Positions 40,429 to 51,400 of a stretch of DNA of 64,000 bases are shown piece after piece. Under the pieces are notes generated by a model that saw only the letters and a program-made list of their open reading frames with translations, made no database searches and was not told the origin of the DNA. The stretch is from Skeletonema tropicum (lineage: Eukaryota; Bacillariophyta; Thalassiosirophyceae; Thalassiosirales; Thalassiosiraceae). The translations under genes and the position numbers were made by a program. How positions within the stretch are numbered: position 1 is the first letter of the stretch; the number at the start of each line of letters is the position of its first letter. The DNA is taken from contig CM074128.1 of NCBI GenBank assembly GCA_037178625.1, forward strand, positions 4,774,001 to 4,838,000, in the 5' to 3' direction.

Positions 40429-42193
40429 TCAGTCGCATTCACTATCGCTATCTGAAGAGCAGCAACTGCTATCTTCTTCATCCCAAAAGAGCTGATCGTA
40501 CCTATTTGACAAAGCACCTCGACTATCCGAATCTCTCAGCCATGCCTTACACTCCAATGCATTCGCCACAATGGATGCAGCCCTACGAGCTCCCATAATG
40601 TTGCCAGAATCAGGCCCTACATTCAAACTTGCCAATGCTCCAACCACAAATAGGTTTTTGCTCCACTCCAAATCGACCGAGATGCTCGGAAATCCTCCTA
40701 CCATCTTCAATGGGCTTTTTTCTTGGTATGATCGTACAAGCTGATTTGCAGTACAGTCCGGCTTGATACCGCAAGCAAGAATGATGTAATCGAATATCAT
40801 TTGATCCTTTCCCATGCCTACCACTACTCTACCATCCGGAGTAGATTCCACGAATTCTGGCTCAACACCATCCACTACAGATAATTCACCACTACCTTGC
40901 CATTTGCGCACATCATCCATGTAAATTGGTGGGACACTCCCTCCTCCTCTCACTTCCTTGAGAGCAGTCAACCTTTCCGCCTCGGACTGATGATAAAACT
41001 CTGATATTTGCAAATTGGCACTCCGTTTATCAAACCAGCATGTATCAATATCAAAATGACGTTCAACGAGAGGTCGTCGACTACATAGAACAACCTTTCT
41101 CCCGGAACGGAGACAGTATTGAGCCACTTGTACAGCTGTCAAACCACCTCCTACGACAAGCACCCTCTTATGATGAGTTTGGAGATTTTCTTTCATTTTA
41201 GGCCACTGGACCAAACGGTCTTTTGGCACATTGCAAAGTTTGGCTGGTGTCACAGGTGTGCCTGTCGGTCCAAGAGCTAACACTACTGAAGTGCAAGTGA
41301 TTTCAGATCCATCTGCCAATGTTACCGTGTAACTTGTACTTTCGTCTTCGCCACTACCACCATTGTCATTCCTTGTCAAATCAACTGCCATACCCTTTAC
41401 AAAATCATGCTTCAATTGCTTTGCAAGATGAATACAAAAATCACGAAACAACCTAGTCGAAGGTAATTTCCATAGTCCCACCTGTGTTTGACCCAACCCG
41501 AACAACTTGCGGATTTGAGCGCAGCCGCTTTCGACTAATTCATCTTCTCGATCGTTGGCAACTGCGTAGGCTAGGAGGCTGTTGATGTCAAAATGGTCTG
41601 GGTGGGCGAGTGCTGGTGATCGGAGGTATTCAATTCCAAGTCTGTGTTGTTTATGTGATTGATTTTTTTCGATGTGAGTATGTATATTGATATAACAACA
41701 TTTGAATGAACATACTACTGTCAGCATCTTCCTATCAATCTTGCTATCGTACCAAGCAGTTGAGCGTACATGTTGCAACGTGTCTCCATCGCCATACTGT
41801 ACTCTGTACCACTTACCTGTCAAAGTTATCATTCCACCTTCCCAACCAGTCCCCACTCGGATCCACCACACAAACCTTCTTCGTACTCGGCCCCACACCC
41901 TTATTATATCGAATGGACTCACTGGCACTATTGACTTGGTTGGGTGTCATAGAGTCAAGAGTGTAGGGTTCGTGAATGGCCGAGAGGGTGGCGAGGGCGG
42001 CTGGACCGGCTCCTATGATGCAGACGTCGCATCTCTGGTGGATGGAAAGTTATAGAATGATGATGACGAAGATATGGTGTGAGGAGAAGCATGCTGTGGT
42101 TGTTAGTGCTGAGTGAATCAAAGTTGACCTATCATATGCATCATTTATTCTTCTTTCAAACTCTTATCATACCTTTTTGCTTGGCTTGATCAT
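40429..42193 (-). CDS. FAD-dependent pyridine nucleotide oxidoreductase
   Basis: Three exons: 42193-42173 (21 nt, MIKPSKK), 42034-41817 and 41641-40429, phases 0 and 2, 483 aa. The micro-exon is needed because the frame before exon 2 is closed by a stop just upstream of a CCACCAG acceptor. RCDVCIIGAGPAALATL (from residue 8) is the FAD-binding GxGxxA site; SGDWLGRWNDNFDRLGIEYL followed by RSPALAHPDHFD is typical of flavin monooxygenase-like proteins. RVLVVGGGLTAVQVAQYCL (~265) is the NAD(P)-binding site; DYIILACGIKPD and LFVVGAL...GNIMGARRAASIVANAL are the closing FAD contacts. It is related to the lysine/ornithine N-monooxygenase-like group, but the substrate is unknown. The C-terminus is a short acidic Ser/Cys/Asp tail. 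Confidence 0.82.
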
Positions 42194-42629
42194 TTTTGTT
42201 GCTTGTTGTTGCGCTTCGTTTTGATCTTGATTGATTTCACGGGGACTTCGTTCACAATGACGAACAGAAGATTTTATGGCTCTGCTGCGCTGTGGAGAGA
42301 GGCTGCTTTGGTGAAAATGAACGCACGATGAGATTGGGTGGCGTGGCTGTGAGTGACGATTTCTTTTTTGAAAATAAGTCAGAAGATTCTTTCCTTGCCC
42401 TCGCTGACGCGTCGCCTGTTTTGAGATAGGTGACCTGTGACAAAGAAAAAGGGGGATACCGGAAATTAGGCGGGCGTCCCCCGCAGTTTTTGCACTTCCA
42501 CGTTTCAGAAGATTTTCAACTCAACAAGCATGAAATGAAGCTTGCAATCAATGAGTAGGCTGCCCTTTGCAATCAATTGACCCAATAGCAATAGGACTAT
42601 TTAGCCACCATAGGAATACACTAACAACC
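42194..42629. promoter_or_regulatory. Divergent intergenic region
   Basis: 436 bp between divergent starts of the FAD oxidoreductase and the YbaB-like gene; promoter region of both. No clear elements. Confidence 0.3.
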
Positions 42630-43163
42630 ATGAAGACATCCGCTCTAACCATCGCTGCATGTGCAGCCGCAATCTCCCAAACATATGCATTCACCACCCC
42701 CGCCCTCTCAATAACAAATCGAGCAGCATCATCCACATCCACACCATCCTCCTCACTCGACATGTTCTCCGGCGGAGCACTCGACATCGAAGAAGAAGAA
42801 GACGACGAAAAACGCGACCAAATGGAACAATACGCCAAAGCCATGGGAATGTCCGTAGAAGAATACCAGCTGGGCATGAACGCGCGAGTAAAGATGGAAA
42901 CGGCCATTAATGATTTACGTGTGATTGGTGGAGATGCTGCCAATGGTGTCACTGTTGAGAGAGATGGCAATATGCCACCGAGGCATTTGGTTGTGACTAT
43001 TACTGAGGAGGGGAAGGCCAAGGGGAAGGAGGCGTTGGAGGGGTTGATTGTTGAGGCGTTGAAGAGTGCGGCGGATAAGAGTAAGGTTGGGAGGGATCAG
43101 GCGCAGAAGGATATGATGACTTATATTTCGGATAGTATGAAGAAGATGGGAATGAATGGATAA
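42630..43163 (+). CDS. Plastid-targeted YbaB/EbfC-like protein
   Basis: 177 aa from the ATG at 42630 (the frame extends to a TTG at 42567). MKTSALTIAACAAAISQTYAF|TT is a signal peptide with Phe at the cleavage site, followed by a Ser/Thr-rich transit segment: a bipartite plastid presequence. After an acidic run (EEEEDDEKRDQ), residues ~85-175 read ARVKMETAINDLRVIGGDAA, NGVTVERDGNMPPRHLVVTI, EALEGLIVEALKSAADKSK and DMMTYISDSMKKMG. The order (helix, G-V-V strand, V-I strand, long E-L--L--EAL--A--K helix) resembles the YbaB/EbfC nucleoid-associated family. It may bind plastid DNA; this is inference from pattern only. Codon use is GC-rich at third positions in the first half and lower in the second. 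Confidence 0.68.
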   Translation: MKTSALTIAACAAAISQTYAFTTPALSITNRAASSTSTPSSSLDMFSGGALDIEEEEDDEKRDQMEQYAKAMGMSVEEYQLGMNARVKMETAINDLRVIGGDAANGVTVERDGNMPPRHLVVTITEEGKAKGKEALEGLIVEALKSAADKSKVGRDQAQKDMMTYISDSMKKMGMNG

Positions 43164-44126
43164 GCTGATGTGTTGTGTTTGGCTGTACTTTGTCTGCGAC
43201 TCGGCTGGTATATATAGGTAGGGAATGGAGTCTTGTCTTGCATGTATAGCATCGTAGTGCTCACAGATAGGTAAAGACGAGCAGGCAGAATACCTTAACA
43301 TTAAAATTCTTCTTGATTCCTTTAGAAAAGTTGTACAAGCAATTGTTCGATTGCTCACTTTGTGTGCTTATCATGTAAATGAATATTGCACAGCATCGTA
43401 AGTAGCTCGAAAATAGGTAAAGATGAGTAAACCAGGATACCTAACTCTAAGCTTCTTCTTGATTCTTTTAGAAAAGTAGTTGAAGAAACTGCGAAATTGT
43501 TCATTTTCCTCATATCATATGTCTCCTCCTCTCATGCAGGTGATGGATTTCGGGAGCATAGGCTAGAAGATTGTCTCTCCACCACCGACTTCAGCGGAGC
43601 ATGAAAGCTGTGGCTGAAGAGCTTTTTCAGTGGACCATGAAAAAGGAAAAAGAGGATAGCATCATAACCCAACTGCATCTATATCAATAATACAAGAAGT
43701 GGCTTCGCGAAAGATCTTTGCCAAGCGGAAATCACGCTTGCTGCAGTATGCAGCGCGTAGACACATGAACCAGGCATCTCTTGTGTGCAAGCACAGCGTT
43801 AAGGTCAAAGAGTTCATTTCTAACATTAATTACAAGGCCAAATTCATTGCGCAATAAAATGAAACTCCATCTTGATATCGCCGTAATCATCGGTGGCGTA
43901 TACTTGATCTATTTTTTCTAGCCGTATTCCCTCGAATAATAAGCCAATTTCTATCAGAGAAAAAGTCAACCTCTTGGACAATATGCCTCAAAGGCATGAA
44001 TTCGAATCATCCGGCCCACTATTCCCGCAGAATATATTTCATTCCCCCACATAATTCACCAAGCGCCACACCCTACCCCATAACAATCAAATTCCCCCAC
44101 AATTCTGAGTCAGACCCAACAAAAAC
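43164..44126. other. Convergent intergenic with tandem repeat
   Basis: About 960 bp; contains a two-copy tandem repeat (43240-43520). No gene recognised. Confidence 0.5.
43240..43520. repeat. Two-copy tandem repeat (~145 bp unit, diverged)
   Basis: ATAGGTAAAGA(C/T)GAG and CTTCTTGATTC(C/T)TTTAGAAAAGT occur in both copies (from ~43250 and ~43394), each followed by a poorly conserved AATTGTTC segment. Confidence 0.7.
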
Positions 44127-44426
44127 TTATTTCGCCGCATAAAGAGCAATCAACCCAGCAATAAACGGAGCCGAAATTCCCACAAGACCCATAATCGCAA
44201 TAGGGATCTTCTCCTCATCACTCATTTTATCCGTATTAGTCGAGAAGAATTCATCCGGTTCAGTCTCACGTGTGAGCTTCTTACGTTCTTGTTCTCCGCC
44301 TAATTGGTAGATTTGGGTTGTGGTGGATGGAGCGGTGCGGGAGGATGTGAGGACGTGGGATGATTGGGGGGCGAAGGCGGAGGCCATGGCGATGATGGCG
44401 AGGAGTGGTAAGAGGGAGCGAATCAT
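44127..44426 (-). CDS. Small plastid-targeted single-helix membrane protein
   Basis: 99 aa from the ATG at 44424-44426; an in-frame ATG at 44520-44522 would add 32 residues before the signal peptide and is less likely. MIRSLLPLLAIIAMASAFAP contains the canonical ASAFAP plastid motif. The mature protein starts near SSHVLTSS.. or after the transit peptide, has a charged middle (EQERKKLTRETEPDEFF) and one C-terminal membrane helix (IPIAIMGLVGISAPFIAGLIALYAAK). This build, N-terminal charged domain plus one helix, is like small photosystem-associated subunits, but no family was recognised. Confidence 0.72.
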   Translation of the reverse strand: MIRSLLPLLAIIAMASAFAPQSSHVLTSSRTAPSTTTQIYQLGGEQERKKLTRETEPDEFFSTNTDKMSDEEKIPIAIMGLVGISAPFIAGLIALYAAK

Positions 44427-44853
44427 TGTTGATATTGAATGGGTATAGCAGATAGCAGATATGAGTGTAGTGACACCTGTTGTGATTTGTGAAGTTGGCT
44501 CTAGTGCCTGCACTTTGGCCATGTTGACAGCGTGTCATTCTCAGAAGGAAGGAAGGTGACGTGTTCTCGCTATTACCGAGATTGTGTGTAGGAGCATTGG
44601 AGAGTGGCACAGAGATTCCGTAGAAATCTGATTTGAGATGGCATCGGGCGTGCGTACTAAATAACCTAAGCTCCAGACAAAGTGCAAAGTGCTATGTAAG
44701 AAGTGCTTAGTGCAACATGATGAGGCAATGACAATGAGGAAGACTAGATAAGCAGCGAGTACACCATAGCAGCAGCAAGAGCTTCAGTAGGCAGTGATAA
44801 CAGCAAGCAAAGCATCAGTAGCCTACCGTAGCAAAGACGTTGATGATGTCAAC
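44427..44853. promoter_or_regulatory. Divergent intergenic region
   Basis: 427 bp between divergent genes; promoters of both expected. No clear motif. Confidence 0.3.
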
Positions 44854-46125
44854 ATGACCGATGACGATAAAGAGCAGCAACTGAAAGTGAAAATTGCATC
44901 TCAGAAGGCAGCAATTGCTGATCTTCCATCACTACGAAGTATAGTTGAAGAAACTGGATTGACATCACCAGAGACGAAAGCAAGGGCACAACTTATCAAA
45001 GAGCTATCGGACAATGAAGAAAAGCTCGAGCTACTGATTGAATCGAAGCGTGTGGCTGCTGTTATCTGTCTTCAAGACGAGCTGCATCCTCCTCTCAATT
45101 CTGAGGATTGTCCCATATGTCTCGAAACAATCAAACACGTGAATTCCGAAACTGCTGCTCGATTTCATTGCTGCGGCGGTTGGATGTGCAGGCAGTGTAT
45201 AGACAAACGCAAATCTCATTTCGAGAGAGAGGGTTTCGATGAGGGTTTTCGTAACAAGTGTCCTTTTTGTCGAGAAGAGATGTATGGGAAAGATGACTTT
45301 AAGAAAGAGGGAGACAAAGTGCTGGAGCATTCAAACAGAGGGAGGGCATGGGCGCAGACGAAGATTGGAGCATGGTACTCTAATGAAGTGGTGGATAAAA
45401 AGTTCGGCATTCCTTTCGATAAAGAAAAGGGGTTACACTTCTTGAAGCAAGCTGCAGATCAGCGTGATTCGGATGCAATACTGGGGATGGCGCTGTGGTT
45501 CTTCTCGCCTGAACGGGACGAATCGAAACATATGTATTATTTGAAAGAGGCGGCAGACCTTGGACATCCCTTCGCACAGAGAGTGTTGGGCGAGACTTAT
45601 GACAGTCAGGATAAGAGACGTCTTCATTACATCACGCCTGCAGCAAGTCAGGGCGATACCCGTGCTTGCGTTGTGTTAGGTAATTTGTTTATGGATGCTG
45701 AATGCGGTTTGAATAGATCATTGATCCATGGAAAACGCTACAATGAAGAATATTTCTAAGATATAACAAATGAAAGAGACGCCGCTCTTTCTGCCTTGCA
45801 ATTATTGAAAGCAATTCATGAGCTTGGTTGTCAGCGGTATGAAAATATCTTGGAAATACCTGGTCATAGTTCAATCCCAAAATCTTTATTCTGGGCTCGA
45901 AGAGTGCCAAAAGGTGAGATGTCACTAGTGACAAATCATGCGACCAGGTGGAAATCAGTGATAGAGAACATGATACAGGGTCACTGTGCAAACTGCAGGA
46001 AGGAGGAAGGATGTCATTCATTCATGCGATGTTCAAGATGTTTAGGAGCGTGGTACTGTGGAAAGGAATGCCAAGTGCAACACTGGAAGGCTGGACACAA
46101 GATAGATTGTATCAAGAAGAAATGA
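44854..46125 (+). CDS. RING / Sel1-repeat / MYND protein interrupted by an in-frame TAA
   Basis: From the ATG at 44854 the frame runs 301 codons to TAA (45757-45759), then continues in the same frame for 121 more codons to the stop at 46125. Part 1: coiled-coil-like start, a RING finger at ~86-139 (CPIC, HCCGGWMCRQCIDK, CPFC), then Sel1-like repeats (GLHFLKQAADQRDSDAILGM, YYLKEAADLGHPFAQRVLGE, YITPAASQGDTRACVVLGN). Part 2 finishes the helical region and ends in a MYND zinc finger (CANCRK...CSRCLGAWYCGKECQVQHW..H..DC). All zinc ligands are present in both fingers. RING-Sel1-MYND proteins form a large diatom family of probable ubiquitin ligases. Only one change separates this from an intact 423-residue protein, so recent inactivation, readthrough or a sequence error are all possible. 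Confidence 0.75.
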
Positions 46126-47247
46126 TGATCATATCGGTATGAGTACGTTTCTATGATGTTAGCAATCTCAGTTTGTACGAAGCATGAGTCAGCATTTTTG
46201 AAGAAAGAGAAACTTGGACGAAATCATGGTACATTACAAGTAGTATTCAAATAACGACATCCTGCTCAAATGGAAGGAAGTGATAATATGTTGAACCAGG
46301 ATGAAGAGAACTGCGGTAGTGGCACCTACAAATGGTGTTGGACTGGTGGATGGAGATGGAGGGACGATTATTTGTGCATACGGAACTGTACTGGCAATGG
46401 AGACACCGCATGTACAACGTGTCCCTTACTTCCCACACTAAGAGAGAGGGTGATGGAGCAGGAAAGAAGAGAAAAATGCTTTCTCGGGATCGCGGCAACA
46501 TGCATCGGAGGTCATTTTTAAAATTTCATCTACTCTCACTTCCTTCCGGTCGGGCAGTAGTGTAGGTTTTGGTATCATCGAAATGTCCTCATTTGAAACT
46601 CGCCTGAATAAGCTACTATCTGTATTGTATTTCGCAAGTCTTTGATGAAATAAGTCGGTGTCTTAACATTCCCCTTCCGTTCTAGCTCGTAGATGAGGAT
46701 ACTTGCCCTCACCTTCATTCCTTGCTTTGTTGCAGCAGAGGCAGGTAAATGATGACTGTACAAGAGGCGCTTCCCCCCTCAACACGCATCACGATGTTTA
46801 CTATAAGCGCAGCGGACTGCAGGCCATGTTTCTAAAGGTATAGCAGTGCGAGCATCCAAAGATTCCTGCGTCATAGTACATACGATTACGATTCAATACA
46901 CTACTTTTTGAGACAAGATTCTTTTTTATTGATACGATATTACCATCACGGCATCCTGGTGCATTATCAGACCCATCGCCTTCATTGGATGACGGAAGAA
47001 AGATATTATATCAGCCAACGAATACAGTAAGGCACTTGATAGAATATGTGTGGTATCCGTCGACTACGTACAAAAATTAAGACGTGTATCTTGCGAACCA
47101 CATGACAAAATCTGATCATGTGCTTGCTAAGTATCACATGACGAGTCATGAAATGACACATGACCACACACTCTTTCATCACGCAGAAACGTAGAGAGAT
47201 CACCTCATAAATCGATTATCAATCGTTTGTTTACAACTGTTATCAAC
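46126..47247. other. Intergenic, no gene recognised
   Basis: 1.1 kb without a convincing gene. Short frames at 46270-46565 open with non-ATG codons and lack features. Confidence 0.4.
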
Positions 47248-47921
47248 ATGTTCGCCATCGTCGCCTTTGTCGTCGCCTTCGCCGCCGTTGCCTTCGCAAT
47301 GGTGTCACCAGATATGTGTTTGGATCTTCTGGTGTGGGTTTTCCATCCAAACAACTCGTGGTACTCGTTGGATCATGCTCTTCACATGATCAATGTTGCC
47401 ATCGTCACCGCGATGTGGACTATGATCCCCACCCTGATCTTAGTCGATAGAGTGCTGTCCGTCCGCACCTATCTTGGCAAGTTATTTGTCATCGCAACGT
47501 GGGTTACATCTCTTTTTGTCATCGAAGAGATCTGTAACATCGAACTTCTCAGTCCAGAGTTGTTCATAGCAGTACTTGTTGTTGCCGCAATGTATCTGCT
47601 CGCCTTCCTCAGATTCCCATTGATGATCAAGATTGTCTTCCTCTTGAGTCGCCGCATCATGGGACTTATTCTCCGGACTTTCAGTTTCGTCACCCGCCTG
47701 ATTGTCAACTCCATCCGTTTGATAATAGCTCCGCTAGTTCTACAGATGTTGGTAAAAGACTTCCTCCAAGTCATGCCTACCAATCTTCCTATATTTGGAT
47801 TGATTGTAGTTGTAGTTGTTGGATCCTCCTCCGCCATACTATTGTATGAGATCCTTCAGCTTGCCCTACGCGGGTTCGATGTACTCACTGATGCTATCGC
47901 ATCAAACATCGTTCATCTTCC
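47248..47921 (+). CDS. Polytopic membrane protein, truncated by assembly gap
   Basis: The ATG at 47248 is preferred over the TTG at 47227. At least 225 residues are seen before the run of N. About six hydrophobic segments are visible: FAIVAFVVAFAAVAFAMV, NVAIVTAMWTMIPTLILV, LFVIATWVTSLFVIEEI, LFIAVLVVAAMYLLAFL, then helix-rich stretches with Arg (SRRIMGLILRTFSFVTRL) and PIFGLIVVVVVGSSSAILL. No family was recognised; there are no glycosylation-rich or catalytic-looking motifs. The 3' end is lost in the gap and the first sequence beyond is satellite, so the gene may end in the gap or be disrupted by it. Confidence 0.6.
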
Positions 47922-48421
47922 NNNNNNNNNNNNNNNNNNNNNNNNNNNNNNNNNNNNNNNNNNNNNNNNNNNNNNNNNNNNNNNNNNNNNNNNNNNNNNN
48001 NNNNNNNNNNNNNNNNNNNNNNNNNNNNNNNNNNNNNNNNNNNNNNNNNNNNNNNNNNNNNNNNNNNNNNNNNNNNNNNNNNNNNNNNNNNNNNNNNNNN
48101 NNNNNNNNNNNNNNNNNNNNNNNNNNNNNNNNNNNNNNNNNNNNNNNNNNNNNNNNNNNNNNNNNNNNNNNNNNNNNNNNNNNNNNNNNNNNNNNNNNNN
48201 NNNNNNNNNNNNNNNNNNNNNNNNNNNNNNNNNNNNNNNNNNNNNNNNNNNNNNNNNNNNNNNNNNNNNNNNNNNNNNNNNNNNNNNNNNNNNNNNNNNN
48301 NNNNNNNNNNNNNNNNNNNNNNNNNNNNNNNNNNNNNNNNNNNNNNNNNNNNNNNNNNNNNNNNNNNNNNNNNNNNNNNNNNNNNNNNNNNNNNNNNNNN
48401 NNNNNNNNNNNNNNNNNNNNN
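47922..48421. other. Assembly gap of 500 N
   Basis: Exactly 500 N, which suggests a fixed-size scaffold gap. It sits at the left edge of the satellite array, where assembly is expected to fail; the true size is unknown. Confidence 0.98.
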
Positions 48422-51400
48422 AGAAGCGATGCTACAATCTCGTATCTCATACATAGGTCCAGGCCAGAAGCACCACTTCCTACCCAATCTCATCTATCGT
48501 CATAAATATGGGCATGAGCCGCTTCTAGTGTCCAATTATAGTCGGCGGCAATACTAGACAAGCACATTAGCACTGCTCAGACGCAGACAGCTGGCGTGCG
48601 TAGAAGCGATGCTACAGTCTCAAAGCCGATCGAGAGGTCCTGGCCATAGCAGCACCACTTCCTACGGAATCGTATCTATCGTCGTAAATATGGGCATGAG
48701 CCGCTTCTAGTGTCCCATTATAGTCGGCGGCAATACTAGAGCAAGCACATTAGCACTGCTCAGACGCAGACAGCTGGGGCGTGCGTAGAAGCGATGCTAC
48801 AGTCTCGTTTCTTATATGTAGGTCTAGGCCAGCAGCACCTCTTCCTACCGAATCTCATCTGTTGTCGTAAATATGGGCATGAGCCGCTTCTAGTGTCCCA
48901 TTATAGTCGGCGGCAATACTAGACAAGCACATTAGCACTGCTCAGACGGCTGGCGTGCGTAGAAGCGATGCTACAGTCTCAAAGCCGATCTGAGAGGTCC
49001 TGGCCAGCAGCACCACTTCCTACGGAATCGTATCTATCGTCGTAAATATGGGCATGAGCCGCTTCTAGTGTCCCATTATAGTCGGCGGCAATACTAGACA
49101 AGCACATTAGCACTGCTCAGACGCAGACCGCTGGCGTGCGTAGAAGCGATGCTACAGTCTCGTTTCTTATATGTAGGTCTAGGCCAGCAGCACCACTTCC
49201 TACCGAATCTCATATATCGTCGTAAATATGGGCATGAGTCGCTTCTAGTGTCCCATTATAGTCGGCGGCAATACTAGACAAGCACATTAGCACTGCTCAG
49301 ACGGCTGGCGTGCGTAGAAGCGATGCTACAATCTCGTAGATGATCTGAGAGGTCCAGGCCAGCAGCACCACTTCCTACCGAATCTCATCTATCGTCATAA
49401 ATAGGGGAATGAGCCGCTTCTAGTGTCCCATTATAGTCGGCGGCAATACTAGACAAGCACATTAGCACTGCTCAGACGCAGACAGCTGGCGTGCGTAGAA
49501 GCGATGCTACAGTCTCTTATCTCATACATAGGTCCAGGCCAGAAGCACCACTTCCTATCCAATCTCATCTATTGTCGTAAATATGGGCATGAGCCGCTTC
49601 TAGTGTCCCATTATAGTCGGCGGCAATACTATACAAGCACATTAGCACTGCTCAGACGCAGACAGCTGGCGTGCGTAGAAGCGATGCTACAGTCTCGTAT
49701 TTCATACATAAATCCAGGCCAGAAGCACCACTTCCTACCCAATCTCATCTATTGTCGTAAATATGGGCATGAGCCGCTTCTAGTGTCCCATTATAGTCGG
49801 CGGCAATACTAGACAAGCACATTAGCACTGCTCAGACGGCTGGCGTGCGTAGAAGCGATGCTACAATCTCGTAGATGATCTGAGAGGTCCAGTCCAGCAG
49901 CACCACTTCCTACCGAATCTCATCTATCGTCATAAACATGGGAATGAGCCGCTTCTAGTGTCCCATTATAGTCGGCGGCAATACTAGACAAGCACATTAG
50001 CACTGCTCAGACGCAGACAGCTGGCGTGCGTAGAAGCGATGCTACAGTCTCAAAGCCGATCTGAGAGGTCCTGGCCAGCAGCACCACTTCCCACGGAATC
50101 TCATCTATCGTCGTAAATATGGGCATGAGCCGCTTCTAGTGTCCCATTATAGTCGGCGGCAATACTAGACAAGCACATTAGCACTGCTCAGACGCAGACA
50201 GCTGGCCTGTGTAGAAGCGATGCTACAGTCTCGTTTCTTATATGTAGGTCTAGGCCAGCAGCACCTCTTCCTACCGAATCTCATCTATCGTCGTAAATAT
50301 GGGCATGAGCCGCTTCTAGTGTCCCATTATAGTCGGCGGCAATACTAGACAAGCACATTAGCACTGCTCAGACGCAGACAGCTGGCGTGCGTAGAAGCGA
50401 TGCTACAATCTCGTAGATGATCTGAGAGGTCCAGGCCAGCAGCACCACTTCCTACCGAATCTCATCTATCGTCATAAAAATGGGAATGAGCCGCTTCTAG
50501 TGTCCCATTATAGTCGGCGGCAATACTAGACAAGCACATTAGCACTGCTCAGACGCAGACAGCTGGCATGCGTAGAAGCGATGCTACAATCTCGTATCTC
50601 ATACATAGGTCCAGGCCAGAAGCACCTCTTCCTACCCAATCTCATTTATCGTCGTAAATATGGGCATGAGCCGCTTCTAGTGTCCCATTATAGTCGGCGG
50701 CAATACTAGACAAGCACATTAGCACTGCTCAGACGCAGACAGCTTGCGTGCGTAGAAGCGATGCTACAGTCTCTTATCTCATACATAGGTCCAGGCCAGA
50801 AGCACCACTTCCTACCCAATCTCATCTATTGTCGTAAATATGGGCATGAGCCGCTTCTAGTGTCCCATTATAGTCGGCGGCAATACTAGACAAGCACATT
50901 AGCACTGCTCAGACGCAGACAGCTGGCGTGCGTAGAAGCGATGCTACAGTCTCGTATTCCATACATAAATCCAGGCCAGAAGCACCACTTCCAACGGAAT
51001 CGTATCTATCGTCGTAAATATGGGCATGAGCCGCTTCTAGTGTCCCATTATAGTCGGCGGCAATACTAGACAAGCACATTAGCACTGCTCAGACGGCTGG
51101 CGTGCGTAGAAGCGATGCTACAATCTCGTAGATGATCTGAGAGGTCCAGTCCAGCAGCACCACTTCCTACCGAATCTCATCTATCGTCATAAACATGGGA
51201 ATGAGCCGCTTCTAGTGTCCCATTATAGTCGGCGGCAATACTAGACAAGCACATTAGCACTGCTCAGACGCAGACAGCTGGCGTGCGTAGAAGCGATGCT
51301 ACAATCTCGTATCTCATACATAGGTCCAGGCCAGAAGCACCACTTCCTACCCAATCTCATCTATTGTCGTAAATATGGGCATGAGCCGCTTCTAGTGTCC

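Noticed and set aside
47816..48505. Long frames crossing the run of N
   Set aside because: They are artefacts of translating N.
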